The notes beneath the pieces were generated by a model. The model did not search any database and was not told where the DNA came from. It was given only the letters and a program-made list of their open reading frames with translations. From Pleurodeles waltl (lineage: Eukaryota; Chordata; Amphibia; Caudata; Salamandridae), in NCBI RefSeq assembly GCF_031143425.1, contig NW_027150004.1, forward strand, positions 95,888-159,887: 64,000 nt of DNA. Reading direction: 5' to 3'. A program made the translations under genes and the position numbers. This document shows positions 1 through 12,274 of the stretch, piece by piece; within the stretch, counting starts at the first letter, position 1; each line of letters starts with the position of its first letter.

Positions 1-349
1 TTCCTGTTGAAGTTTAGTTTCTGTAAAATGAGCATCATGGCCTACCCAACCGGAGTATTTTCTACGAGTAAGTCAGTAAGCGTTACCTAGCATGTTTTCA
101 TATGCCCCGTTTATATTGTACACTAAGACTACGTGATGGGCCACGGGGGAAACCTCACCAGCAACTTTGTGTGCCTTTGGCAATGTGATCGTTACTAGTG
201 CGTCTTTGTGGAGATGTCCTCGTGCTTCTGCGCACCAACAACGCACGACCTGAATCGGCGGTAAACGCAGTGGTGTCGTTTTGGAAAGCTGTCCATCATC
301 CTGGTAAAAGGCGGGAATTCCTTTGCCTACTACGAGGGAGGACGGGGCG

Positions 350-367
350 TGGCTCAGTGGGCGGAGC
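350..367 (+). promoter_or_regulatory. tRNA-like D-arm with perfect Pol III A box (one per monomer)
   Basis: TGGCTCAGTGGG fits the A-box consensus TRGCNNAGYNGG at every position. The surroundings also fit a tRNA D-arm: T at position 8, stem GCTC (352-355) with GAGC (364-367), and loop AGTGGGCG holding A14, G15 and the GG pair. Class B and C copies have AGCGGG, which still fits. No B box (GGTTCGANTCC) follows at a usable distance and the anticodon and acceptor stems do not close, so this is not a tRNA gene. A T5 run follows about 140 bp downstream. Promoter activity is inference; a relic of a tRNA-derived SINE is an alternative. Confidence 0.4.
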
Positions 368-640
368 TTACAGGTGATTCATAAAGGGAGAACCTTCTAC
401 TCTGTGTCTGCAGGAGAGGAAGATAGAACCCGCGCGTCACAGTCAGATACAGATTACGCTCCAGTACATCATCAATTCACCTCCAGGAAGGATTCTAGAT
501 CTTTTTCTGCTATAGGATCTCTGAGCGCACAGCCTTGCTTTATCTTTGCCAAGCCCAATAGTTAGGGTGGCTTGTCCTTTCCAGAAGCTGAGCTTCAACT
601 GGGGCACCTGCTACGTTTATATTTGTAAGTGCTTCCTGTT

Positions 641-690
641 GAGGTTTAGTTTCTGTAAAATGAGCATCATGGCCTACCCAACGGAGTATT
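641..690 (+). repeat. MIR/CORE-SINE-like segment (one per monomer)
   Basis: The segment reads TTTAGTTTCTGTAAAATGAG, then CATCAT, then CCTACCC. The conserved part of MIR-type SINEs has the same order: AGTTTC, CTGTAAAATG, an AT-rich step and ACCTACC, with a few extra bases between the first two. The match is short and made from memory, so it may be chance. Confidence 0.25.
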
Positions 691-2212
691 TTCTACGAGT
701 AAGTCAGTAAGCGTTACCTAGCATGTTTTCATATGCCCCGTTTATATTGTACACTAAGACTACGTGATGGGCCTCGGGGGAAACCTCACCAGCAACCTTG
801 TGTGCCTTTGGCAATGTGATCGTTACTAGTGCGTCTTTGTGGAGATGTCCTCGTGCTTCTGCGCATCAACAACGCACGACCTGAATCGGCGGTAAACGCA
901 GTGGTGTCGTTTTGGAAAGCTGTCCATCATCCTGGTAAAAGGCGGGAATTCCTTTGCCTACTACGAGGGTGGACGGGGCGTGGCTCAGCGGGCGGAGCTT
1001 ACAGGTGATTCATAAAGGGAGAACCAGCTACTCTGTGTCTGCAGGAGAGGAAGATAGAACCCGCGCGTCACAGTCAGATACAGATTACGCTCCAGTACAT
1101 CATCAGTTCACCTCCAGGAAGGATTCTAGATCTTTTTCTGCTATGGAATCTATGAGCGCACAGCCTTGCTTTATCTTTGCCAAGCCCAAGTTAGGGTGGC
1201 TTGTCCTTTCCAGAAGCTGAGCTTCAACTGGGGCACCTGCTACGTTTATATTTGTAAATGCTTCCTTTGAGGTTTAGTTTCTGTAAAATGAGCATCATGG
1301 CCTACCCAACCGGAGTATTTTCTACGAGTAAGTCAGTAAGCGTTACCTAGCATGTTTTCATATGCCCCGTTTATATTGTACACTAAGACTACGTGATGGG
1401 CCACGGGGGAAACCTCACCAGCAACCTTGTGTTCCTTTGGCAATGTGATCGTTACTAGTGCGTCTTTGTGGAGATGTCCTCGTGCTTCTGCGCACCAACA
1501 ACGCACGACCTGAATTGGCGGTAAACGCAGTGGTGTCGTTTTGGAAAGCTGTCCATCATCCTGGTAAAAGGCGGGAATTCCTTTGCCTACTACGAGGGAG
1601 GACGGGGCGTGGCTCAGTGGGCGGAGCTTACAGGTGATTCATAAAGGGAGAACCTTCTACTCTGTGTCTGCAGGAGAGGAAGATAGAACCCGCGCGTCAC
1701 AGTCAGATACAGATTACGCTCCAGTACATCATCAATTCACCTCCAGGAAGGATTCTAGATCTTTTTCTGCTATAGGATCTCTGAGCGCACAGCCTTGCTT
1801 TATCTTTGCCAAGCCCAAGTTAGGGTGGCTTGTCCTTTCCAGAAGCTGAGCTTCACCTGGGGCACCTGCTACGTTTATATTTGTAAGTGCTTCCTGTTGA
1901 GGTTTAGTTTCTGTAAAATGAGCATCATGGCCTACCCAACCGGAGTATTTTCTACGAGTAAGTCAGTAAGCGTTACCTAGCATGTTTTCATATGCCCCGT
2001 GTATATTGTACACTAAGACTACGTGATGGGCCACGGGGGACACCTCACCAGCAACCTTGTGTGCCTTTGGCAATGTGATCGTTACTAGTGCGTCTTTGTG
2101 GAGATGTCCTCGTGCTTCTGCGCACCAACAACGCACGACCTGAATCGGCGGTAAACGCAGTGGTGTCGTTTTGGAAAGCTGTCCATCATCCTGGTAAAAG
2201 GCGGGAATTCCT

Positions 2213-5200
2213 TTGCCTACTACGAGGGAGGACGGGGCGTGGCTCAGTGGGCGGAGCTTACAGGTGATTCATAAAGGGAGAACCTTCTACTCTGTGTCTG
2301 CAGGAGAGGAAGATAGAACCCGCGCGTCACAGTCAGATACAGATTACGCTCCAGTACATCATCAATTCACCTCCAGGAAGGATTCTAGATCTTTTTCTGC
2401 TATAGGATCTCTGAGCGCACAGCCTTGCTTTATCTTTGCCAAGCCCAATAGTTAGGGTGGCTTGTCCTTTCCAGAAGCTGAGCTTCAACTGGGGCACCTG
2501 CTACGTTTATATTTGTAAGTGCTTCCTGTTGAGGTTTAGTTTCTTTAAAATGAGCATCATGGCCTACCCAACGGAGTATTTTCTACGAGTAAGTCAGTAA
2601 GCGTTACCTAGCATGTTTTCATATGCCCCGTTTATATTGTACACTAAGACTACGTGATGGGCCTCGGGGGAAACGTCTCCAGCAACCTTGTGTGCCTTTG
2701 GCAATGTGATCGTTACTAGTGCGTCTTTGTGGAGATGTCCTCGTGCTTCTGCGCACAACCTGAATCGGCGGTAAACGCAGTGGTGTCGTTTTGGAAAGCT
2801 GTCCATCATCCTGGTAAAAGGCGGGAATTCCCTTGCCTACTACGAGGGTGGACGGGGCGTGGCTCAGTGGGCGGAGCTTACAGGTGATTCATAAAGGGAG
2901 AACCTTCTACTCTGTGTCTGCAGGAGAGGAAGATAGAACCCGCGCGTCACTGTCAGATACAGATTACGCTCCAGTACATCATCAATTCACCTCCAGGAAG
3001 GATTCTAGATTGTTTTCTGCTATGGAATCTATGAGCGCACAGCCTTGCTTTATCTTTCCCACGCCCAAGAGTTAGGGTGGATTGTCCTTTCCAGAAGCTG
3101 AGCTTTAACTGGGGCACCTGCTACGTTTATATTTGTAAGTGTTTCCTGTTGAAGTTTAGTTTCTGTAAAATGAGCATCATGGCCTACCCAACCGGAGTAT
3201 TTTCTACGAGTAAGTCAGTAAGCGTTACCTAGCATGTTTTCATATGCCCCGTTTATATTGTACACTAAGACTACGTGATGGGCCACGGGGGAAACCTCAC
3301 CAGCAACTTTGTGTGCCTTTGGCAATGTGATCGTTACTAGTGCGTCTTTGTGGAGATGTCCTCGTGCTTCTGCGCACCAACAACGCACGACCTGAATCGG
3401 CGGTAAACGCAGTGGTGTCGTTTTGGAAAGCTGTCCATCATCCTGGTAAAAGGCGGGAATTCCTTTGCCTACTACGAGGGAGGACGGGGCGTGGCTCAGT
3501 GGGCGGAGCTTACAGGTGATTCATAAAGGGAGAACCTTCTACTCTGTGTCTGCAGGAGAGGAAGATAGAACCCGCGCGTCACAGTCAGATACAGATTACG
3601 CTCCAGTACATCATCAATTCACCTCCAGGAAGGATTCTAGATCTTTTTCTGCTATAGGATCTCTGAGCGCACAGCCTTGCTTTATCTTTGCCAAGCCCAA
3701 TAGTTAGGGTGGCTTGTCCTTTCCAGAAGCTGAGCTTCAACTGGGGCACCTGCTACGTTTATATTTGTAAGTGCTTCCTGTTGAGGTTTAGTTTCTGTAA
3801 AATGAGCATCATGGCCTACCCAACGGAGTATTTTCTACGAGTAAGTCAGTAAGCGTTACCTAGCATGTTTTCATATGCCCCGTTTATATTGTACACTAAG
3901 ACTACGTGATGGGCCTCGGGGGAAACCTCACCAGCAACCTTGTGTGCCTTTGGCAATGTGATCGTTACTAGTGCGTCTTTGTGGAGATGTCCTCGTGCTT
4001 CTGCGCATCAACAACGCACGACCTGAATCGGCGGTAAACGCAGTGGTGTCGTTTTGGAAAGCTGTCCATCATCCTGGTAAAAGGCGGGAATTCCTTTGCC
4101 TACTACGAGGGTGGACGGGGCGTGGCTCAGCGGGCGGAGCTTACAGGTGATTCATAAAGGGAGAACCAGCTACTCTGTGTCTGCAGGAGAGGAAGATAGA
4201 ACCCGCGCGTCACAGTCAGATACAGATTACGCTCCAGTACATCATCAGTTCACCTCCAGGAAGGATTCTAGATCTTTTTCTGCTATGGAATCTATGAGCG
4301 CACAGCCTTGCTTTATCTTTGCCAAGCCCAAGTTAGGGTGGCTTGTCCTTTCCAGAAGCTGAGCTTCAACTGGGGCACCTGCTACGTTTATATTTGTAAA
4401 TGCTTCCTTTGAGGTTTAGTTTCTGTAAAATGAGCATCATGGCCTACCCAACCGGAGTATTTTCTACGAGTAAGTCAGTAAGCGTTACCTAGCATGTTTT
4501 CATATGCCCCGTTTATATTGTACACTAAGACTACGTGATGGGCCACGGGGGAAACCTCACCAGCAACCTTGTGTGCCTTTGGCAATGTGATCGTTACTAG
4601 TGCGTCTTTGTGGAGATGTCCTCGTGCTTCTGCGCACCAACAACGCACGACCTGAATCGGCGGTAAACGCAGTGGTGTCGTTTTGGAAAGCTGTCCATCA
4701 TCCTGGTAAAAGGCGGGAATTCCTTTGCCTACTACGAGGGAGGACGGGGCGTGGCTCAGTGGGCGGAGCTTACAGGTGATTCATAAAGGGAGAACCTTCT
4801 ACTCTGTGTCTGCAGGAGAGGAAGATAGAACCCGCGCGTCACAGTCAGATACAGATTACGCTCCAGTACATCATCAATTCACCTCCAGGAAGGATTCTAG
4901 ATCTTTTTCTGCTATAGGATCTCTGAGCGCACAGCCTTGCTTTATCTTTGCCAAGCCCAAGTTAGGGTGGCTTGTCCTTTCCAGAAGCTGAGCTTCAACT
5001 GGGGCACCTGCTACGTTTATATTTGTAAATGCTTCCTTTGAGTTTTAGTTTCTGTAAAATGAGCATCATGGCCTACCCAACCAGAGTATTTTCTACGAGT
5101 AAGTCAGTAAGCGTTACCTAGCATGTTTTCATATGCCCTGTTTATATTGTACACTAAGACTACGTGATGGGCAACGGGGGAAACCTCACCAGCAACCTTG

Positions 5201-5353
5201 TGTGCCTTTGGCAATGTGATCGTTACTAGTGCGTCTTTGTGGAGATGTCCTCGTGCTTCTGCGCACCAACAACGCACGACCTGAATCGGCGGTAAACGCA
5301 GTGGTGTCGTTTTGGAAAGCTGTCCATCATCCTGGTAAAAGGCGGGAATTCCT
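2213..5353 (+). repeat. Array block 1: S-D-A-B-A' (3141 bp)
   Basis: Copies start at 2213 (S, 620 bp), 2833 (D, 632), 3465 (A, 631), 4096 (B, 629) and 4725 (A', 629). The S copy carries the 11-bp deletion at 2751-2760. The D copy begins next to GGGAATTCCC (2823-2832), a base change shared by most left-domain S-D junctions. Confidence 0.9.
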
Positions 5354-8300
5354 TTGCCTACTACGAGGGAGGACGGGGCGTGGCTCAGTGGGCGGAGCTT
5401 ACAGGTGATTCATAAAGGGAGAACCTTCTACTCTGTGTCTGCAGGAGAGGAAGATAGAACCCGCGCGTCACAGTCAGATACAGATTACGCTCCAGTACAT
5501 CATCAATTCACCTCCAGGAAGGATTCTAGATCTTTTTCTGCTATAGGATCTCTGAGCGCACAGCCTTGCTTTATCTTTGCCAAGCCCAATAGTTAGGGTT
5601 TCTTGTCCTTTCCAGAAGCTGAGCTTCAACTGGGGCACCTGCTACGTTTATATTTGTAAGTGCTTCCTGTTGAGGTTTAGTTTCTTTAAAATGAGCATCA
5701 TGGCCTACCCAACGGAGTATTTTCTACGAGTAAGTCAGTAAGCGTTACCTAGCATGTTTTCATATGCCCCGTTTATATTGTACACTAAGACTACGTGATG
5801 GGCCTCGGGGGAAACGTCTCCAGCAACCTTGTGTGCCTTTGGCAATGTGATCGTTACTAGTGCGTCTTTGTGGAGATGTCCTCGTGCTTCTGCGCACAAC
5901 CTGAATCGGCGGTAAACGCAATGGTGTCGTTTTGGAAAGCTGTCCATCATCCTGGTAAAAGGCGGGAATTCCCTTGCCTACTACGAGGGTGGACGGGGCG
6001 TGGCTCAGCGGGCGGAGCTTACAGGTGATTCATAAAGGGAGAACCTTCTACTCTGTGTCTGCAGGAGAGGAAGATAGAACCCGCGCGTCACAGTCAGATA
6101 CAGATTACGCTCCAGTACATCATCAATTCACCTCCAGGAAGGATTCTAGATTGTTTTCTGCTATGGAATCTATGAGCGCACAGCCTTGCTTTATCTTTCC
6201 CACGCCCAAGAGTTAGGGTGGCTTGTCCTTTCCAGAAGCTGAGCTTTAACTGGGGCACCTGCTACGTTTATATTTGTAAGTGTTTCCTGTTGAAGTTTAG
6301 TTTCTGTAAAATGAGCATCATGGCCTACCCAACCGGAGTATTTTCTACGAGTAAGTCAGTAAGCGTTACCTAGCATGTTTTCATATGCCCCGTTTATATT
6401 GTACACTAAGACTACGTGATGGGCCACGGGGGAAACCTCACCAGCAACTTTGTGTGCCTTTGGCAATGTGATCGTTACTAGTGCGTCTTTGTGGAGATGT
6501 CCTCGTGCTTCTGCGCACCAACAACGCACGACCTGAATCGGCGGTAAACGCAGTGGTGTCGTTTTGGAAAGCTGTCCATCATCCTGGTAAAAGGCGGGAA
6601 TTCCTTTGCCTACTACGAGGGAGGACGGGGCGTGGCTCAGTGGGCGGAGCTTACAGGTGATTCATAAAGGGAGAACCTTCTACTCTGTGTCTGCAGGAGA
6701 GGAAGATAGAACCCGCGCGTCACAGTCAGATACAGATTACGCTCCAGTACATCATCAACTCACCTCCAGGAAGGATTCTAGATCTTTTTCTGCTATAGGA
6801 TCTCTGAGCGCACAGCCTTGCTTTATCTTTGCCAAGCCCAATAGTTAGGGTGGCTTGTCCTTTCCAGAAGCTGAGCTTCAACTGGGGCACCTGCTACGTT
6901 TATATTTGTAAGTGCTTCCTGTTGAGGTTTAGTTTCTGTAAAATGAGCATCATGGCCTACCCAACGGAGTATTTTCTACGAGTAAGTCAGTAAGCGTTAC
7001 CTAGCATGTTTTCATATGCCCCGTTTATATTGTACACTAAGACTACGTGATGGGCCTCGGGGGAAACCTCACCAGCAACCTTGTGTGCCTTTGGCAATGT
7101 GATCGTTACTAGTGCATCTTTGTGGAGATGTCCTCGTGCTTCTGCGCACCAACAACGCACGACCTGAATCGGCGGTAAACGCAGTGGTGTCGTTTTGGAA
7201 AGCTGTCCATCATCCTGGTAAAAGGCGGGAAATTCCTTTGCCTACTACGAGGGTGGACGGGGCGTGGCTCAGCGGGCGGAGCTTACAGGTGATTCATAAA
7301 GGGAGAACCAGCTGCTCTGTGTCTGCAGGAAAGGAAGATAGAACCCGCGCGTCACAGTCAGATACAGATTACGCTCCAGTACATCATCAATTCACCTCCA
7401 GGAAGGATTCTAGATTGTTTTCTGCTATGGAATCTATGAGCGCACAGCCTTGCTTTATCTTTCCCACGCCCAAGAGTTAGGGTGGCTTGTCCTTTCCAGA
7501 AGCTGAGCTTCACCTGGGGCACCTGCTACGTTTATATTTGTAAGTGCTTCCTGTTGAGGTTTAGTTTCTGTAAAATGAGCATCATGGCCTACCCAACCGG
7601 AGTATTTTCTACGAGTAAGTCAGTAAGCGTTACCTAGCATGTTTTCATATGCCCCGTTTATATTGTACACTAAGACTACGTGATGGGCCACGGGGGAAAC
7701 CTCACCAGCAACCTTGTGTGCCTTTGGCAATGTGATCGTTACTAGTGCGTCTTTGTGGAGATGTCCTCGTGCTTCTGCGCACCAACAACGCACGACCTGA
7801 ATCGGCGGTAAACGCAGTGGTGTCGTTTTGGAAAGCTGTCCATCATCCTGGTAAAAGGCGGGAATTCCTTTGCCTACTACGAGGGAGGACGGGGCATGGC
7901 TCAGTGGGCGGAGCTTACAGGTGATTCATAAAGGGAGAACCTTCTACTCTGTGTCTGCAGGAGAGGAAGATAGAACCCGCGCGTCACAGTCAGATACAGA
8001 TTACGCTCCAGTACATCATCAATTCACCTCCAGGAAGGATTCTAGATCTTTTTCTGCTATAGGATCTCTGAGCGCACAGCCTTGCTTTATCTTTGCCAAG
8101 CCCAAGTTAGGGTGGCTTGTCCTTTCCAGAAGCTGAGCTTCACCTGGGGCACCTGCTACGTTTATATTTGTAAGTGCTTCCTGTTGAGGTTTAGTTTCTG
8201 TAAAATGAGCATCATGGCCTACCCAACCGGAGTATTTTCTACGAGTAAGTCAGTAAGCGTTACCTAGCATGTTTTCATATGCCCCGTGTATATTGTACAC

Positions 8301-8499
8301 TAAGACTACGTGATGGGCCACGGGGGACACCTCACCAGCAACCTTGTGTGCCTTTGGCAATGTGATCGTTACTAGTGCGTCTTTGTGGAGATGTCCTCGT
8401 GCTTCTGCGCACCAACAACGCACGACCTGAATCGGCGGTAAACGCAGTGGTGTCGTTTTGGAAATCTGTCCATCATCCTGGTAAAAGGCGGGAATTCCT
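5354..8499 (+). repeat. Array block 2: S-D-A-C-A' (3146 bp)
   Basis: Copies start at 5354 (S), 5974 (D), 6606 (A), 7238 (C) and 7870 (A'). The C copy replaces the B of block 1 and carries an extra A that destroys its EcoRI site (about 7230). The A' copy has GGGGCATGG, a CpG change shared only with the 11645 copy among the A' copies. Confidence 0.88.
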
Positions 8500-11400
8500 T
8501 TGCCTACTACGAGGGAGGACGGGGCGTGGCTCAGTGGGCGGAGCTTACAGGTGATTCATAAAGGGAGAACCTTCTACTCTGTGTCTGCAGGAGAGGAAGA
8601 TAGAACCCGCGCGTCACAGTCAGATACAGATTACGCTCCAGTACATCATCAATTCACCTCCAGGAAGGATTCTAGATCTTTTTCTGCTATAGGATCTCTG
8701 AGCGCACAGCCTTGCTTTATCTTTGCCAAGCCCAATAGTTAGGGTGGCTTGTCCTTTCCAGAAGCTGAGCTTCAACTGGGGCACCTGCTACGTTTATATT
8801 TGTAAGTGCTTCCTGTTGAGGTTTAGTTTCTTTAAAATGAGCATCATGGCCTACCCAACGGAGTATTTTCTACGAGTAAGTCAGTAAGCGTTACCTAGCA
8901 TGTTTTCATATGCCCCGTTTATATTGTACACTAAGACTACGTGATGGGCCTCGGGGGAAACGTCTCCAGCAACCTTGTGTGCCTTTGGCAATGTGATCGT
9001 TACTAGTGCGTCTTTGTGGAGATGTCCTCGTGCTTCTGCGCACAACCTGAATCGGCGGTAAACGCAGTGGTGTCGTTTTGGAAAGCTGTCCATCATCCTG
9101 GTAAAAGGCGGGAATTCCCTTGCCTACTACGAGGGTGGACGGGGCGTGGCTCAGTGGGCGGAGCTTACAGGTGATTCATAAAGGGAGAACCTTCTACTCT
9201 GTGTCTGCAGGAGAGGAAGATAGAACCCGCGCGTCACAGTCAGATACAGATTACGCTCCAGTACATCATCAATTCACCTCCAGGAAGGATTCTAGATTGT
9301 TTTCTGCTATGGAATCTATGAGCGCACAGCCTTGCTTTATCTTTCCCACGCCCAAGAGTTAGGGTGGCTTGTCCTTTCCAGAAGCTGAGCTTTAACTGGG
9401 GCACCTGCTACGTTTATATTTGTAAGTGTTTCCTGTTGAAGTTTAGTTTCTGTAAAATGAGCATCATGGCCTACCCAACCGGAGTATTTTCTACGAGTAA
9501 GTCAGTAAGCGTTACCTAGCATGTTTTCATATGCCCCGTTTATATTGTACACTAAGACTACGTGATGGGCCACGGGGGAAACCTCACCAGCAACTTTGTG
9601 TGCCTTTGGCAATGTGATCGTTACTAGTGCGTCTTTGTGGAGATGTCCTCGTGCTTCTGCGCACCAACAACGCACGACCTGAATCGGCGGTAAACGCAGT
9701 GGTGTCGTTTTGGAAAGCTGTCCATCATCCTGGTAAAAGGCGGGAATTCCTTTGCCTACTACGAGGGAGGACGGGGCGTGGCTCAGTGGGCGGAGCTTAC
9801 AGGTGATTCATAAAGGGAGAACCTTCTACTCTGTGTCTGCAGGAGAGGAAGATAGAACCCGCGCGTCACAGTCAGATACAGATTACGCTCCAGTACATCA
9901 TCAATTCACCTCCAGGAAGGATTCTAGATCTTTTTCTGCTATAGGATCTCTGAGCGCACAGCCTTGCTTTATCTTTGCCAAGCCCAATAGTTAGGGTGGC
10001 TTGTCCTTTCCAGAAGCTGAGCTTCAACTGGGGCACCTGCTACGTTTATATTTGTAAGTGCTTCCTGTTGAGGTTTAGTTTCTGTAAAATGAGCATCATG
10101 GCCTACCCAACGGAGTATTTTCTACGAGTAAGTCAGTAAGCGTTACCTAGCATGTTTTCATATGCCCCGTTTATATTGTACACTAAGACTACGTGATGGG
10201 CCTCGGGGGAAACCTCACCAGCAACCTTGTGTGCCTTTGGCAATGTGATCGTTACTAGTGCGTCTTTGTGGAGATGTCCTCGTGCTTCTGCGCATCAACA
10301 ACGCACGACCTGAATCGGCGGTAAACGCAGTGGTGTCGTTTTGGAAAGCTGTCCATCATCCTGGTAAAAGGCGGGAATTCCTTTGCCTACTACGAGGGTG
10401 GACGGGGCGTGGCTCAGCGGGCGGAGCTTACAGGTGATTCATAAAGGGAGAACCAGCTACTCTGTGTCTGCAGGAGAGGAAGATAGAACCCGCGCGTCAC
10501 AGTCAGATACAGATTACGCTCCAGTACATCATCAGTTCACCTCCAGGAAGGATTCTAGATCTTTTTCTGCTATGGAATCTATGAGCGCACAGCCTTGCTT
10601 TATCTTTGCCAAGCCCAAGTTAGGGTGGCTTGTCCTTTCCAGAAGCTGAGCTTCAACTGGGGCACCTGCTACGTTTATATTTGTAAATGCTTCCTTTGAG
10701 GTTTAGTTTCTGTAAAATGAGCATCATGGCCTACCCAACCGGAGTATTTTCTACGAGTAAGTCAGTAAGCATTACCTAGCATGTTTTCATATGCCCCGTT
10801 TATATTGTACACTAAGACTACGTGATGGGCCACGGGGGAAACCTCACCAGCAACCTTGTGTGCCTTTGGCAATGTGATCGTTACTAGTGCGTCTTTGTGG
10901 AGATGTCCTCGTGCTTCTGCGCACCAACAACGCACGACCTGAATCGGCGGTAAACGCAGTGGTGTCGTTTTGGAAATCTGTCCATCATCCTGGTAAAAGG
11001 CGGGAAATTCCTTTGCCTACTACGAGGGAGGACGGGGCGTGGCTCAGCGGGCGGAGCTTACAGGTGATTCATAAAGGGAGAACCAGCTGCTCTGTGTCTG
11101 CAGGAAAGGAAGATAGAACCCGCGCGTCACAGTCAGATACAGATTACGCTCCAGTACATCATCAATTCACCTCCAGGAAGGATTCTAGATTGTTTTCTGC
11201 TATGGAATCTATGAGCGCACAGCCTTGCTTTATCTTTCCCACGCCCAAGAGTTAGGGTGGCTTGTCCTTTCCAGAAGCTGAGCTTCACCTGGGGCACCTG
11301 CTACGTTTATATTTGTAAGTGCTTCCTGTTGAGGTTTAGTTTCTGTAAAATGAGCATCATGGCCTACCCAACCGGAGTATTTTCTACGAGTAAGTCAGTA

Positions 11401-12274
11401 AGCGTTACCTAGCATGTTTTCATATGCCCCGTTTATATTGTACACTAAGACTACGTGATGGGCCACGGGGGAAACCTCACCAGCAACCTTGTGTGCCTTT
11501 GGCAATGTGATCGTTACTAGTGCGTCTTTGTGGAGATGTCCTCGTGCTTCTGCGCACCAACAACGCACGACCTGAATCGGCGGTAAACGCAGTGGTGTCG
11601 TTTTGGAAAGCTGTCCATCATCCTGGTAAAAGGCGGGAATTCCTTTGCCTACTACGAGGGAGGACGGGGCATGGCTCAGTGGGCGGAGCTTACAGGTGAT
11701 TCATAAAGGGAGAACCTTCTACTCTGTGTCTGCAGGAGAGGAAGATAGAACCCGCGCGTCACAGTCAGATACAGATTACGCTCCAGTACATCATCAATTC
11801 ACCTCCAGGAAGGATTCTAGATCTTTTTCTGCTATAGGATCTCTGAGCGCACAGCCTTGCTTTATCTTTGCCAAGCCCAAGTTAGGGTGGCTTGTCCTTT
11901 CCAGAAGCTGAGCTTCACCTGGGGCACCTGCTACGTTTATATTTGTAAGTGCTTCCTGTTGAGGTTTAGTTTCTGTAAAATGAGCATCATGGCCTACCCA
12001 ACCGGAGTATTTTCTACGAGTAAGTCAGTAAGCGTTACCTAGCATGTTTTCATATGCCCCGTGTATATTGTACACTAAGACTACGTGATGGGCCACGGGG
12101 GACACCTCACCAGCAACCTTGTGTGCCTTTGGCAATGTGATCGTTACTAGTGCGTCTTTGTGGAGATGTCCTCGTGCTTCTGCGCACCAACAACGCACGA
12201 CCTGAATCGGCGGTAAACGCAGTGGTGTCGTTTTGGAAATCTGTCCATCATCCTGGTAAAAGGCGGGAATTCCT
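8500..12274 (+). repeat. Array block 3: S-D-A-B-C-A' (3775 bp)
   Basis: Copies start at 8500 (S), 9120 (D), 9752 (A), 10383 (B), 11013 (C) and 11645 (A'). The C-A' pair repeats the pair at 7238-8499 at an offset of 3775 bp, including the extra A at the lost EcoRI site, GGGGCATGG, and the GGAAATCTG variant near 8463 and 12238. Confidence 0.88.

Larger units (their letters stand above)
323..953 (+). repeat. Representative satellite monomer (class A) with internal landmarks
   Basis: This 631-bp copy serves as the map for the others. A tRNA-like D-arm and A box lie at 350-367. A polypyrimidine run ending in CAG is at 398-413. Overlapping XbaI and BglII sites are at 494-502, followed by a T5 run at 502-506. 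A single TTAGGG is at 562-567. A TATA-like TTTATATT occurs twice, near 617 and 741. GTAAGT is at 625-630. A MIR-like segment spans about 641-690. NdeI is at 730-735, SpeI at 825-830, the site of the class S 11-bp deletion near 861-880, and EcoRI at 946-951. EcoRI is present in nearly every copy, so a ladder of about 630 bp is expected; it is lost at about 7230 and 11007, where an extra A gives GGGAAATTCC. Confidence 0.9.
1..2212 (+). repeat. Array block 0: tail of D, then A, B, A'
   Basis: Positions 1-322 are the 3' part of a class D copy (TTCCTGTTGAAG and CAACTTTGTG), so the window opens inside a monomer. Copies at 323 (A), 954 (B) and 1583 (A') follow. The stretch matches 3143-5353 at an offset of 3142 bp, so it is part of a five-monomer higher-order unit. 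The 954 and 4096 copies share GCGCATCAAC upstream. Confidence 0.9.

Noticed and set aside
350..420. Complete tRNA gene
   Set aside because: Only the D-arm fits. The anticodon arm, T-arm, B box and acceptor closure are absent.
562..567. TTAGGG telomere motif
   Set aside because: It is single in each monomer, with no tandem run.
885..945. CENP-B box-like sequence (TCGTTTTGGAAAG)
   Set aside because: It lacks the required TTCG....A..CGGG spacing, so it does not match the CENP-B core.
2594..2809. Minus-strand 71-codon open frame starting with two ATGs in class S copies, and a 65-codon relative (for example 38619-38816)
   Set aside because: The first is open only because of the 11-bp deletion; the second gains its ATG from one G-to-T change (ACGCATTGG). 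No domain, no signal peptide and no sign of selection.
2823..2832. NF-kappaB-like GGGAATTCCC and E2F-like GGCGGGAA near the EcoRI site
   Set aside because: Short motifs expected by chance in a 632-bp unit; the first appears only at most left-domain S-D joints.
4238..4260. Minus-strand CTGATGA, a possible hammerhead ribozyme core as in newt satellite 2
   Set aside because: It is present only in copies with CATCAG; no GAAA box or closing stems follow, and most copies read TTGATGA.
7112..7480. 122-codon open frames at 7112-7480 and 10887-11255
   Set aside because: They arise from one extra A that joins two short frames, and start at GTG. They are indel by-products in two related copies.
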